From Conidiobolus incongruus B7586 (lineage: Eukaryota > Entomophthoromycota > Entomophthoromycetes > Entomophthorales > Conidiobolaceae): a DNA stretch of 15,384 nt. Positions 1 to 9,667 of the stretch are shown piece by piece. A program made the position numbers and the translations under genes. Position 1 is the first letter of the stretch. Every line of letters starts with the position of its first letter. Location of the stretch: NCBI GenBank assembly GCA_000697335.1, contig JNEM01010411.1, positions 1-15,384 of the forward strand, in the 5' to 3' direction. The notes under the pieces were generated by a model. That model made no database searches. It was not told the origin of the DNA and was given only the letters and a program-made list of their open reading frames with translations.

Positions 1-46
1 AAATTTTAAACTTATAAGATTAAAGCTATATCAGAAATATACTATA

Positions 47-260
47 TACTAACTTGTAAAAATGAGTCATAAAATCAAAAATATATATATTTTAATTAAT
101 AACTAAAATAATTATATATATTAAATTACCAGAAACTATAATATATAATAAGGTATATTATTTAATAATAAATAAATATATTTAGATATATTTAGTAAAT
201 TACTAGCAAAAATATTAACCCTTAATATTTAACTAAATTGAGTTATAAATTTATAGGTTT
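47..260 (+). repeat. Left terminal inverted repeat of outer transposon, with two internal direct repeats
   Basis: About 214 bp long. The outer repeat gagtcataaaatc is at 64-76 and the inner gagttataaattt at 240-252, in the same orientation. Two spaced sites per end is the IR/DR plan of Tc3 and Sleeping Beauty elements, where each site binds transposase. Confidence 0.75.
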
Positions 261-296
261 TTAAGATAAGAGGATATATTTAACAATATATAACTA

Positions 297-510
297 TATT
301 AGCCCATAAAAGTGAGTCATAAAATTAAAAATATATACATTTCTTTTAATATCTTAATCAATTCTAATTTAAATAAACCTATATTAAACTATGTAATTAA
401 TATATATTTTTTATTTATAATATAATATATATAGTTAAATTTAATTAACTATTAATTGATATATTAATACTAAAAGTATATTTAAAATAAGTTATAAATT
501 TGCAAGTTTT
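297..510 (+). repeat. Left terminal inverted repeat of nested transposon
   Basis: About 214 bp long, at the transposase 3' side. The outer repeat gagtcataaaatt is at 314-326 and the inner aagttataaattt at 489-501, with the same spacing as in the outer element. Confidence 0.75.
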
Positions 511-526
511 AGTATTGATAGAAAAA

Positions 527-1545
527 TTAATATCTAATATATCTACCTTTTGCTTTTCTAACTTCTTTAAGTTTATAGGGTATAGAGTCAACTAGCTTCT
601 TATATTAAACAAAACTAATATTATTCTAAGCTTCTTAAATATACTTTTAAAGTTGATTTAAATTTTTTGCTAGGGGGAGAGCTTTAATTAATTTTTTTAA
701 TTAATCCCAAAGATATTTAATTAGGTTAAGATTAAAAGATTGAAGAGGTTATTTTATAATAGTTATTTTGTTATTTTTAAGCTATTTAATAGTAGAATTT
801 GTAGTATAACAAGGTGTATTATCTTTTTAGAAAATAATATTTGATTTTTTTAATCTATATCACTCAATAATTTTTTTAATTCATTGTTTAGAATACTTTA
901 GTACATTTTAGCATTAATTCCCTTATCAACCCTATAAAAATACCTTATACCTAAAGATAATATACATCCCTAAATTATAATTAACCCACCATTGTATTTT
1001 TGGGCTATAATAATATAATGGTTATAAAATGGTTCTTTATCTTTTTTAAAACATCTAACTCTTCTATTAGATTTATTAAAATATATCTTTGTTTCATTAA
1101 ATTGAATAACTTTACTCTAGTTAGCTTTGATTCAACTTTAGTATTTATATTTAAACTCCCACTTAATTTTATAATAGGATTTTTTTAGTTGGGGGTGTTT
1201 TTTCTTAAAGTATAAGTGGTATTTATTCTAATGTAAAGTATATATAATAGTATCAGTAATAATTAATATTCTTATATTGTTTTATAATTCTTGTTGTACT
1301 TTTACAATAGTATTATATTTACTTGTACTAACTAGTTTATAAATATACTTTTTATCATACTTATTTATAATTTTAATACACTTAAGTTTTAGTTTAGGTG
1401 TCTTTTTAGCATTGTTCTTAATAACCCTAATTATAGTAGATTAACTAACACTAATAATTTTAATAATTTTACAAGTTAATTTATTTTTATTATAAAGTTG
1501 ATTAATGTATAAGTGAACTTTTTTAGAGAGAGAAATAGATATTAT
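527..1545 (-). pseudogene. Decayed Tc1-type transposase of the nested copy
   Basis: Read on the minus strand, the frame still shows a helix-turn-helix-like N-terminus (near 1430-1500), then KKHPQLKKSYYK (near 1180), VIQFNETKIYF around the first catalytic Asp (here read as Asn), NGGLI followed by GCI (the usual NGGSVMVWGCF region), KDNTPCYT around the second catalytic Asp (near 815-835), and a C-terminus ending KAKGRYIRY before a TAA at 527-529. The degenerate SPDLNPIEHLWD box reads LNLIKYLWD. A length of about 340 codons fits Tc1 transposases, which cut and paste at TA. Several in-frame stops, and apparent Trp and Gln codons turned into TAG or TAA, make it dead. The start codon is not certain. 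Confidence 0.8.
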
Positions 1546-1650
1546 AATATTAATTTTAAAATATTAACTTAATAGTTTTATAATATATATAATATAATAA
1601 AAGAAAAAAAGATATATATAAGTTTTGTTATTTATACCCTTTTAACTTAT

Positions 1651-1863
1651 AAACCTGTAAATTTATAACTCATCTTGGTTAAATTTTAGGTTTTAATATA
1701 TTAACCAATAGCTAATGTAATATAATTAAATATAATTAGTTATAATAAATTAATATAGGTAAATTATATATTTTAATTTAAATTTATTTAATTAGGAATT
1801 GTTTAAAATATAAGTAAATATTTAAGTAATTTTAATTTTATAATTTACTTTTATAAGCTAGTG
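1651..1863 (-). repeat. Right terminal inverted repeat of nested transposon
   Basis: About 213 bp long. The inner repeat (aaatttataactc on the plus strand) is near 1659-1671. The outer repeat is decayed (taattttataattt near 1832-1845), and the tip is ctagtg before TA at 1864. Confidence 0.72.
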
Positions 1864-1944
1864 TATATCTTTTTTTCTCTTTTTATTATTATTCTATATA
1901 ATATTTTATAAATATATTAAATTTTTTATTAATATTATTATATT

Positions 1945-2922
1945 TAAATTATTCTTTAAAAGAATTTACTTATATATTAATTAACTTTATAAAAAAAATA
2001 AATCAACTTATATTATTGCTAGAATTATTAATATTAATTAATTTACTATAGTTAAAGCTATTAAAAATAATAATAAAGATACATTTAAACTTAAACTTAA
2101 GTATATTAAAATTATAGATGAATAGAATAAAAAGTATATTTATAAGTTGGTTAATATTAGTAAATATAATATTATTATAGAAATATAATAGGAACTATAA
2201 AACTATATAAGAATTTTAGTTAACACTAATACTATTATATATACTTTATATTAATATAAATATTACTTATATTTTAAAAAAAACACCCTTAATTAAAAAA
2301 ATCCTATTATAAAATTAAATAGGAATTTAAATATTATTACTAATATTAAACTAAAATTAATTAAAATACAGTTATTTAGTTTAAAAAAACAAAGATATAT
2401 TTTAGTAAATTTAATAAAAAAACTAGATGTTTTAAAAAAGATATAAAACTACTTTACAACTATCATGTTAATTTTATCTAAAAATATATATTGTTTTTAA
2501 ATATAAAATATCTTTATAAGGTTAATAAAAGAATTAATACTAAAATACATCAAAGTATTTTAAACAATAAATTAAAAAAACATTGAATAGTATAAGTTAA
2601 ATAAATTTAATATTATTTTCTAATAAAATAATGCTTTTTGTTATATTATAGCTTCTATTACTAAATAGCTTAAAAATAACAAGATAATAGTTATAAAGTA
2701 GCTTTTTTAATCTTTTAATCTTAACTTAATAAAATATCTTTAGGATTAATTAAAAAAAATATTAAAGCTTTCCCTTTAACAAAAAATTTAGATTAACTTT
2801 AAAAATATATTTAAGAAGCATAGAATAAGATTAACTTTTCTTGTTATAAGAGGTTAGTTAACTTTATACCTTATAAACTTAAAATAGTTAAAAAAGTTAA
2901 AGATAGATATATTAAGTTTTAA
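1945..2922 (+). pseudogene. Decayed Tc1-type transposase of the outer copy
   Basis: This is colinear with the nested copy's transposase, but more degraded. A block near 2275-2330 (aaaaacaccc then aaaaaaatcctattataaaa) matches the nested copy closely. The box around the second catalytic Asp survives as aataaaataatgctttttg near 2620, where the nested copy has aaaagataatacaccttg. The C-terminus reads VKKVKDRYIKF and stops at 2920-2922. Most differences between the copies, and from the expected family codons, are C to T or G to A. No frame stays open for long, so no protein is expected. The N-terminus cannot be fixed exactly; 1945 is where similarity to the other copy's first coding-like bases begins. 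Confidence 0.78.
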
Positions 2923-2937
2923 TTTTTTTTATTATCA

Positions 2938-3149
2938 AAAACCTACAAATTTATAACTCACCTTAAATAAAATTTAAAATTTTTATTTTAACTAATTAAT
3001 AACTAAATATCATCATTTAATTATATATATTATTAATAAATATAATAGATTTTAATTATTTAATTTAAGTTTATTTATTAAATATTAATCAAGTTATTAA
3101 TAAAAATATAAATATTTTTGATTTTATGACTCACTTTTATAAATTAGTG
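2938..3149 (-). repeat. Right terminal inverted repeat of outer transposon
   Basis: About 212 bp long. The inner repeat aaatttataactc is near 2947-2959 and the outer repeat gattttatgactc at 3120-3132. The tip is aaattagtg, followed by TA at 3150-3151. Confidence 0.77.
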
Positions 3150-3368
3150 TATAAATTAAAAAATAAGAAAATTATTTCAAAAAATTAAAATTAATATTAA
3201 TACTAAAATTTATAGATTTTTTATTAGATATTTTTAAATATTAATCTTATAAAGTAAAATACTTTTATATTATAAAAAATTCAATAATACTATGATATTT
3301 TGTTATAATTGAATATTAATAATAATTTTAATTTTAATTTAATTATTTTAAATATTGAATATATAGAT

Positions 3369-4280
3369 ATGGTAAAATTTTCAAAGATTATTCAAATCTT
3401 TGGGATATTTTGTTTAACCTTAGTTTTTTTATTATATTAATTTCAAATTGAATTGATTTAATATATATCAACAAAATGATTATAAGTTTATTTTGCTTTA
3501 TAACAATAATATATTTAATTTGTTATTTAAGTCTATTTATTATAATTGGGACTAAAATATATCTTAAAAATAGATATTGCAGAAAATGCCATTATCTATT
3601 ATATTTATAGGAATTTATTATATATATTAATAAATTTAATAATTTTTTACATTTGTATCAAGCTATTGTTAAATTAAAATGGGTATTTTTTTGATATGAA
3701 TTGATTGCTTATTTTTGTATTTTATTAAATATTTGAACATCTTTAATTATTTGCTATGTTATAAGGTTTTATAACAATAACAAAGGAAAAATTCTTTGTA
3801 ATTTGGGATTTGATACTTAATTAAACAATTGTATAGAATTCAGAATTTTAGGTGATTTTGATTTATTGACTATGATATTTAAGGTGTATATTAACTTTAT
3901 ATATTATAATTTTATTTCTAATTAGATTAAAACTTATTTTAATTAAAAAACAAAAGGGTAATAAAGTCAAATAACCTTTTAATTGAACTAAACTCAAAGA
4001 GTTAAATGATTGTTTTTGTATCGTTTTATTTTTAATATCATATTAATAATCTAAAGAATTAATAAATATTGGAATATGTTCTTCTCCAAGTTTTTTTGAA
4101 TTTATTATTATCTAATAATAAATTAAAACATTTAATAATATTAACTTTTATCATATTATCTATTGTTTCATCTATTTGAAGTTTTATTCATTTTATAAAA
4201 TATTAGAGCTTATATTATAATAAACAAATTCAGACGAATTATTTCGAAATAATACTGAAATATCATTTCATTAATTATAA
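3369..4280 (+). pseudogene. Decayed paralogue of the seven-helix receptor gene at 13215
   Basis: Read in pieces across two or three frames, this stretch is colinear with the intact receptor from end to end. It begins at ATG 3369 with MVKFSKIIQIFGIFC, against MFLPQYFHLIGIAC in the intact gene. Further matches are HLYQAIVKLK near 3655 (HLYRAIVKLK), YELIAYF then IICYVI near 3700-3760, GKILCNLGFDTW near 3790-3825 (GQRICNPGSDIW), SQITF and LN.TQRVK near 3968-4005 (SNQTAFRLNRTKRAK), KYWNMFFS near 4065 (QYWYVFS), and SLYYNKQIQTNYFEI near 4208-4250 (SNLYHGRGQAANNEI). Stops and at least one frameshift interrupt it. Many lost codons fit C-to-T or G-to-A change, for example TGG or CAA read as TAG or TAA. 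It is a full-length duplicate that died by point decay, next to two dead transposons. The exact 3' end is uncertain by about 20 bp. Confidence 0.8.
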
Positions 4281-4725
4281 GAAACACTATAAATAATAAT
4301 GCTCAATTATAATATAAAAGCAATAGCAATAAATTTAATTTAATTGGAATTAATATAATAATATCAATTTTTATAATTAAAGTTTTGATTATCAGAGAGT
4401 ATTTAATAATCTTAAATATATATTTAATTCAAAATCTCTATCTATTATTATCTAGTAATTTAAAAAATAGTTTTTTATATTTATATCAAATATTATTTTA
4501 TGAATTATAGTTATTTTATCCTAATTTCGGTATTATACTAAATAATAATAAATGATATAATAATTTATCATATTTACTATATATATAATATAATAATTTA
4601 GGTGAATTTCAGTAAAAAATAAAATAACTGAAAATTATAAAATTTCAAATTTTTTTTTAGTTAATGAAAAATATTAATTAAAATAATATATATCAACTAT
4701 TCACAAAAATCATTAAGTAGTAAAT
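4281..4725. other. AT-rich spacer without a recognisable gene
   Basis: I see no long frame, RNA gene or repeat here. Composition matches the surrounding decayed DNA. Confidence 0.5.
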
Positions 4726-5651
4726 AATGGCAAAAGGTTTTTAAAACCTGATATTATAAATTATTTTAAATAACTTAAAGCTAATAAATTTAATATAAAA
4801 GATTTACCTTATTTGAGTTATATTAATTCTTTAATTAATTAAAAAAATACAAATAAAATTAAGAGAAATTTTATATATCATTTATATACTTTTATAAAAA
4901 AGCTAGCATAAACTTTATAATTCAAATATTAATTTTATTATCATTTTATTTAAATATAATTCAAAATTAAAAATATAAATATTCTATATTTTGACCAAAA
5001 ATTTAGCAAACAAAGGAAAAAATATATCTAATAAAAATATAGCTAATAAAAATATATAAAAATACAATACTTATTTTACTATAGGGAAAAAATTACTATA
5101 ATAGATAAATTATAGATTTTTATATATTATATATCAGAAAGTGATAAAAAAATATTTGGGTTAAAAAATCAAAAATATTATCATAAATTTTTAAATACAA
5201 TTATTAGGTATAGATATTAATAATATAATAAAATATTAATTTTTAACCAATAAAAATAAATTATATTTTATATTATTCAAAATTAATTATATAAATTTAT
5301 ATACAAAAATTCAATTAAAAACCATAAATTATATATAAATATCTATTAAATTTATTTGAATTTATCATAGATATATTGATTAAAGAAAATTAATACTAAT
5401 TATCAATATTCGTTATAATCATTGAAAACAAATTTTAATAATTATAATTATTTTGGTAAGCTAGAAAAATTGATTTAAGAAAAGATATTTAAATATATTT
5501 CAACTTGATATTTAAATTTATAAACATAATTTTAAAGATAAATCATAAAAACATAAGTAAAAGGGTTGAGCAATTACTATTAATAAAGTATTTTATTATT
5601 CAAAATAAGGATATCATTCTAGCTTTTGTTTTATTCTATTTAAATATAAAT
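4726..5651 (+). pseudogene. Possible coding relic of unknown function
   Basis: Several consecutive plus-strand stretches read like protein interrupted by stops. From 4726 one frame gives NGKRFLKPDIINYF, then NKFNIKDLPYLSYINSLI and RNFIYHLYTFIKKLA. Near 4994-5032 it gives FDQKFSKQRKKY, and near 5110-5200 SESDKKIFGLKNQKYYHKFL. A 53-codon open run (5493-5651) contains SKRVEQLLLIKYFIIQNKD. The stops are often TAA or TAG where Trp or Gln would fit, as in the decayed receptor just upstream. The KFSKQRKKY segment faintly recalls a Zn2Cys6 zinc cluster with cysteines lost, but the spacing is wrong for three of the six positions, so I do not assign a family. AT-rich DNA can mimic Lys/Asn/Ile-rich protein, so this is tentative. 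Confidence 0.3.
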
Positions 5652-6062
5652 TAAATTAAAAAACTAAACTTATGCACCATTATATATTATTACTTTTAAT
5701 TTTATTAATAATCATATATTATATTAAAATCTAGAAAAAAATGCTTAAATTTGATAATAATATATCAATTATATTGTTTTATAAAATTAGATTAATTAAA
5801 AACAAAATTTTTTATAATTAAATTATCTAAATTTATCAATTCATTATTGATTAATTAATTAATAAATACATATTTGGATTGATTGAATTTTGACATTTTA
5901 TTTAGAGATTTTAAGTATAAACAAAAATAATTATAGTATCTTGATTCAGTACATTTGTCATTATTAACAATATTGATATAATTATTTTTAAGATTAAAAA
6001 AAAGAAGATTTTTTTATTGCAGTCTTAATTTTATTACAAGAAATTATAAAAAAAATTATAAA
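5652..6062. other. AT-rich spacer downstream of the PFF1-type gene
   Basis: No gene is seen. The right edge includes the 3' flank of the minus-strand protease gene, with a possible polyadenylation signal at 6030-6035. Confidence 0.5.
6030..6035 (-). terminator. Possible polyadenylation signal of the PFF1-type gene
   Basis: TTTATT on the plus strand is AATAAA on the minus strand, 28 bp past the stop codon. Such hexamers are common in AT-rich DNA, so this is weak. Confidence 0.3.
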
Positions 6063-8681
6063 TTAATTACTATTATTAGGCTTTAAATTGTACTTCGTTT
6101 TCACTTCCATTGTGCCAGGTTCCAAATTGTTCAAAGTAGCCCAGGGTGGGAGACGATCCAAAATAGATTGTAACTCGATATTGCGTTCCAGATAGCATTT
6201 GGCGACTAGGTCGAAGTTTCCAGGATTGGTAGCATTGTGATTGTATTGGAATTTTAATTTCCATGGACGTTGATTGTTGTTACGGAAGAGTCGAATGAAA
6301 TCCAGGGTGGAATCGGCAACCGAGGGATCGACAATGGTGACAAAGTTGGAGGTGACGTGAGCGATTTGGAGATTGTGAACAGGTTGGGGGAAGTCGAGGC
6401 GACACACCTTGGATTCAGGCGCGTGGAATTCCATTTCAAGTTGGTGTGTACCTTCGTTCACACGAGTATAGTTGGATACCTTGGGGCGATAGTTTTGGTA
6501 GCTGGGTAATTCTGGGAATTTTCCATCTAAATAAACTGTATCGAAAGTACTCTGGCCTTTGAGAACGTCCAAATCCACTTTTGCTGGCTTGCGTTGTAAA
6601 GCATCAAGGATTTGGTCGGTCTTTCTCGAAATTGTTAAGGTTACCAATGATGTTGTAGCATTCAAATTGCTGGGATCTAATTCAACCACATGATTGAAGT
6701 ATATGGGGAGAGGGGATGATTCAGAGTAAGGGAATCGAGTTAATAAAATAGGCCAGATAATAATAAACACAACGGTCGCCAAAAGGAAGATAATCAGCAT
6801 ATTGCGCATAGCTAACAAATTGGGACCTAATGGTAAACAAGCGAGAGTTGTAAACAACACACATATGATGTAAGGTAAATATGGCCAAGTGCCTGTGGGA
6901 GCACCTTGATTGATTGCCAAAACTAATGGGTAACCAATACTAAAAATCACAATGGCACCGAAAAAGAAATTGGCAATGAAGCTAGCAAATGGTTGAATGA
7001 AATGCCAAATGGTCTTAGGTTCCAATTCAGCACGGGTAGGTGGTGGTGAATCATTACTAGGTAAATCGATATTAGGACTTAAAAAGATATAAATTACAAA
7101 TCCAACAAGTAAACACCAGGCTTGAATGACAACAAAGAACAATAATGACAATCTCATAATATGAACTACTAATTGAAGAATGAGTAAGATATTATACAAG
7201 AATAAAGTACCCAACCAGCTGGAAGTCTGTAAATAATTCCAAGAATGTGACTTATCCAATTTCATCCAAATTAAAAGAGACAACAATTGACACCAGACAG
7301 TAACGATGATAAACAATACAAATACGAAACCTGGCCAAGTATGGATAACCATTGGATTCGCAACGACAGTAATTTTGATAATGATAAAACCGAATAAACA
7401 AGTTAATAATACTCCCACGATAATAATTAAAAATCCTTTAAGCATAGGGAGAAAGAAATTGCCACGGGGAATTAATGATCGGGAATTGGTAAATTTATAG
7501 CAATAGACGACAGCTAAAGCGATTTCCAGAACATAAAATACACCAATCAAGATATAGCAGGTGGTAAAGTTGAATACAACGGTAGAAGGCTGTAATAAAT
7601 CAAAGTAAATAGGCTGATCAAATTGTTTAGAAAGTTTTTGACCAATGTTTTGAACACCTTGATAAGCAAAAGTACCCATATGGTGAGTGGTAGCAAGGGG
7701 AGCATGCTCAAGATCATCTTTGACAGTATGATAAAAGGCTCGATTACGATATACAGCAATATCAACACCTGGAATTTTCAAATCCTTGGTATAAATTTGA
7801 TAATCTGTAGAACTTGATAACAATTTCATGGAAAATAAATCGTTGCCGAGGACGTTACCGTGATGAGACGATCCTTTAGTTAAAGCATTAACGAGTGCAG
7901 TATTAGAAGATTGGAATAATAAAGCTTTGCCACCTACACCTGAAGCCTCGAGATTAATGAATGCATCGGTATCATTATACCAGGGGTGAGATTTATAGGC
8001 TCTAGAACCTAATAAACCCATTTCTTCACCATTGTTGAAATTTACCAAGACATCATGGCCAACGGTTGGTGTTTGGATTAAAGCTTCTAAAATTTCTAAT
8101 GCAACGGAAACGGGGACACCAGCATCGGAAGCGCCGTGACTCAAAGGACGAGAATCGTAGTGAGCACTGATCAAAATGGCGCGTCCATTAGAATTGGTAC
8201 CCTTAAATCGGACAACTAGATTAGATGCTGGGGAATAGATCGCATAGCCAGCAATACCACTGTTACCGTTTCTAGGTGAGGGTACAACTACTTCGGTAGA
8301 GTTATCGTAAATATAAGATATGCGATCACTCTTAGATTGTAACGACTTCACTTGATCGAACAAATAGTTCAGTACCTTTTCGTTGTTGGGGCTGTTCACG
8401 TCATGGGGCGCAGTAGCAATGGTGTTTAAATGCTTTTGGGCACGAACAGCATTAAAGCCCTCTTTTGGGTTGTAAACATCACTAGTAGGTGGAAGGTTGG
8501 GAGGATCTAATGAGCTATTGACCAATATAAAAGCTAAGAAAATGAATAGAATAACTATTAAGGAATAAACCCAATTAACTAATCGAGACTTGAGAGCTGT
8601 TTGCTTGGATTTGGGGTCAAGTTGAGTTTGACTCTCACCCTCCAACTCAGTAGATTTCTGACTACGCCTCCAATTTATCAT
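6063..8681 (-). CDS. PFF1: Vacuolar membrane zinc metalloprotease, peptidase family M28 (PFF1 type)
   Basis: This is an intact 872-residue frame without introns, close to the roughly 900-1000 residues usual for fungal PFF1 proteins. After a polar cytosolic N-terminus comes one membrane helix (about residues 36-55), then a lumenal M28 domain (about 75-350). The two-zinc site is complete: H174 and D176 in HYDS, D186 in GASDAG, the catalytic E219 and ligand E220 in NNGEEMG, E245 in NLEASG, and H318 in YHTVKDD. About eight more helices follow (roughly 369-393, 412-440, 448-473, 486-507, 510-534, 558-583, 601-617 and 626-647), then a C-terminal lumenal domain (about 650-872). Family knowledge places it in the vacuole membrane with the peptidase in the lumen; natural substrates are poorly known. 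The start ATG at 8679-8681 is the first in the frame and leaves a normal N-terminal tail. Its base composition is clearly less AT-rich than the flanks, a sign of selection. Confidence 0.95.
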   Translation of the reverse strand: MINWRRSQKSTELEGESQTQLDPKSKQTALKSRLVNWVYSLIVILFIFLAFILVNSSLDPPNLPPTSDVYNPKEGFNAVRAQKHLNTIATAPHDVNSPNNEKVLNYLFDQVKSLQSKSDRISYIYDNSTEVVVPSPRNGNSGIAGYAIYSPASNLVVRFKGTNSNGRAILISAHYDSRPLSHGASDAGVPVSVALEILEALIQTPTVGHDVLVNFNNGEEMGLLGSRAYKSHPWYNDTDAFINLEASGVGGKALLFQSSNTALVNALTKGSSHHGNVLGNDLFSMKLLSSSTDYQIYTKDLKIPGVDIAVYRNRAFYHTVKDDLEHAPLATTHHMGTFAYQGVQNIGQKLSKQFDQPIYFDLLQPSTVVFNFTTCYILIGVFYVLEIALAVVYCYKFTNSRSLIPRGNFFLPMLKGFLIIIVGVLLTCLFGFIIIKITVVANPMVIHTWPGFVFVLFIIVTVWCQLLSLLIWMKLDKSHSWNYLQTSSWLGTLFLYNILLILQLVVHIMRLSLLFFVVIQAWCLLVGFVIYIFLSPNIDLPSNDSPPPTRAELEPKTIWHFIQPFASFIANFFFGAIVIFSIGYPLVLAINQGAPTGTWPYLPYIICVLFTTLACLPLGPNLLAMRNMLIIFLLATVVFIIIWPILLTRFPYSESSPLPIYFNHVVELDPSNLNATTSLVTLTISRKTDQILDALQRKPAKVDLDVLKGQSTFDTVYLDGKFPELPSYQNYRPKVSNYTRVNEGTHQLEMEFHAPESKVCRLDFPQPVHNLQIAHVTSNFVTIVDPSVADSTLDFIRLFRNNNQRPWKLKFQYNHNATNPGNFDLVAKCYLERNIELQSILDRLPPWATLNNLEPGTMEVKTKYNLKPNNSN

Positions 8682-8840
8682 ATTTACAAATTAAAAGAAT
8701 TTTGAAGACTGGGAAAGGAAATAATTGAAAGAAGTTATATATTGTTTGATACAATCAATATTTACAACCCATCATATCAATTTGAACACCTCTGAAAGGA
8801 TTTGAATTGAATTTATATTAAATTGACATTAAAATTAAAA
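8682..8840. promoter_or_regulatory. PFF1: Putative promoter region of the PFF1-type gene
   Basis: This 159-bp gap lies between the PFF1 start and an ATG at 8841 on the other strand. A TATATAA-like sequence on the minus strand at 8735-8741 is about 54 bp upstream of the PFF1 ATG. Chance TATA-like strings are frequent at this base composition, so the site is weak. If the 8841 relic was once a gene, this was a shared divergent promoter. Confidence 0.35.
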
Positions 8841-9329
8841 ATGGGATCCACCATTGAAATTCCATCCAAAACTGATATTATCCAACAAGTTTTGATTAGA
8901 TTTCATTTTTGTACATCTAAGTGGATTAAAAATGAGCATAACCACGAAATATGATTGAGAAATTTTTGGTTTGTTTATATTAATTTAAATTGAATATAAA
9001 ATCCGAAAATTATGAATATCTTTGTATTAACCAACCTGATAATTTTGAATAAAGAAAATATTTGAATTATGATTAATTTTTTTAAAATAGATTACGATAT
9101 CCAATTAGGTTATTCAATATATAAACTAAAGAACATTAAACTAAATTTTAATTTAATAAAAATCTTGCATTATTCTCAATTTAAAATATTTCAATAAAGT
9201 GGTCCGAATCTATTAGGAAAATTTTGGTAAAAAATGTTAATTTATTAAATCATAAATAGTATAGAAAATCATATGGAATTTAATTATGGGGAAATTTTTA
9301 TATTTCATCACCTAAAAAGTAAAAAATAA
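8841..9329 (+). pseudogene. Possible relic of a gene divergent to PFF1; unknown function
   Basis: An ATG at 8841 opens 37 codons (MGSTIEIPSKTDIIQQVL, later FCTSKWIKNEHNHEI) ending at TGA 8952-8954. Their composition is less AT-rich than the spacer. Protein-like pieces continue in other frames: KSENYEYLCINQPDNFE near 9000-9050 and, at about 9199-9326, SGPNLLGKFW, then IINSIENHMEFNYGEIFIFH, ending at TAA 9327-9329. I do not recognise the family. It could be a dead gene whose 5' end is best preserved, or a small real gene with introns that I cannot define. I favour decay, because the pieces carry stops without convincing splice sites. Confidence 0.3.
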
Positions 9330-9667
9330 TAGTTAGAATAAGTACTAATATCCCATTAAATAAAATAATTTCATTTTAATAATTTGTTAAATTGGATTTG
9401 AGAACCATATTAATGTTTTGTTAAAGAAAAAAAATAATTTTGTTTTTAATCTTAATATATTTATATAATAAACAATATTATTAATTTTTTTAAAATAAAA
9501 ATTCTAAGAATTATATTAATTTAAAAATATTCAAACTTGTGATAATTCACGTGAAAATATGAACAATGAAATTTTTCATTATTTCTTTATACTAAACTTA
9601 AAAAATTAACACTTTTTAATCCTTTATCATAACTTTTAATTATAAGATACAAGGAAGTTTGTAATAT

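Larger units (their letters stand above)
297..1863 (-). mobile_element. Tc1/mariner DNA transposon, younger copy nested in the first
   Basis: This 1567-bp copy of the same family lies in the opposite orientation. Its ends align without gaps over about 20 bases (tattagcccataaaag at the left, cactagcttataaaag on the minus strand at the right), and it is flanked by TA at 295-296 and 1864-1865. The surrounding sequence proves the nesting. Bases just before 295 and just after 1865 join into a stretch that aligns with this copy's own leader (its minus-strand bases at about 1590-1670, both containing tatctttttttct). The insertion is therefore in the untranslated leader of the outer element. It carries one decayed transposase frame and is less AT-shifted than the outer copy, consistent with being younger. 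Confidence 0.88.
47..3149 (+). mobile_element. Tc1/mariner DNA transposon, older copy, split by a nested insertion
   Basis: The two ends are inverted and both abut TA (45-46 and 3150-3151), the target used by Tc1/mariner elements. The outer ends read as CACTARYYTATAAAAGTGAG-like sequence followed by a conserved gagtcataaaatc block (64-76, and on the minus strand at 3120-3132). An inner copy of the block, gagttataaattt, lies about 175 bp inside each end. Removing the nested copy (297-1863) and one TA leaves about 1.53 kb, a normal size for the superfamily. The element runs 5' to 3' on the plus strand: the left terminal repeat and leader lie before the insertion, the decayed transposase (about 1945-2922) after it. 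It is immobile itself, because the transposase frame is full of stops. Confidence 0.85.

Noticed and set aside
1000-1188. 62-codon plus-strand frame
   Set aside because: It lies antisense to the decayed transposase of the nested transposon. It is a shadow of that sequence, not a gene.
3381-3401. Small hairpin caaagatt / aatctttg
   Set aside because: An 8-bp stem inside the decayed receptor N-terminus is expected by chance in such DNA.
4238-4253. 16-bp palindrome attatttcgaaataat
   Set aside because: It lies within the decayed receptor tail and looks like a by-product of AT drift, with no context for a binding site.
6270-6509. 79-codon plus-strand frame, and other short frames within 6063-8681
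   Set aside because: These are frames overlapping the intact PFF1-type gene and have no features of their own.
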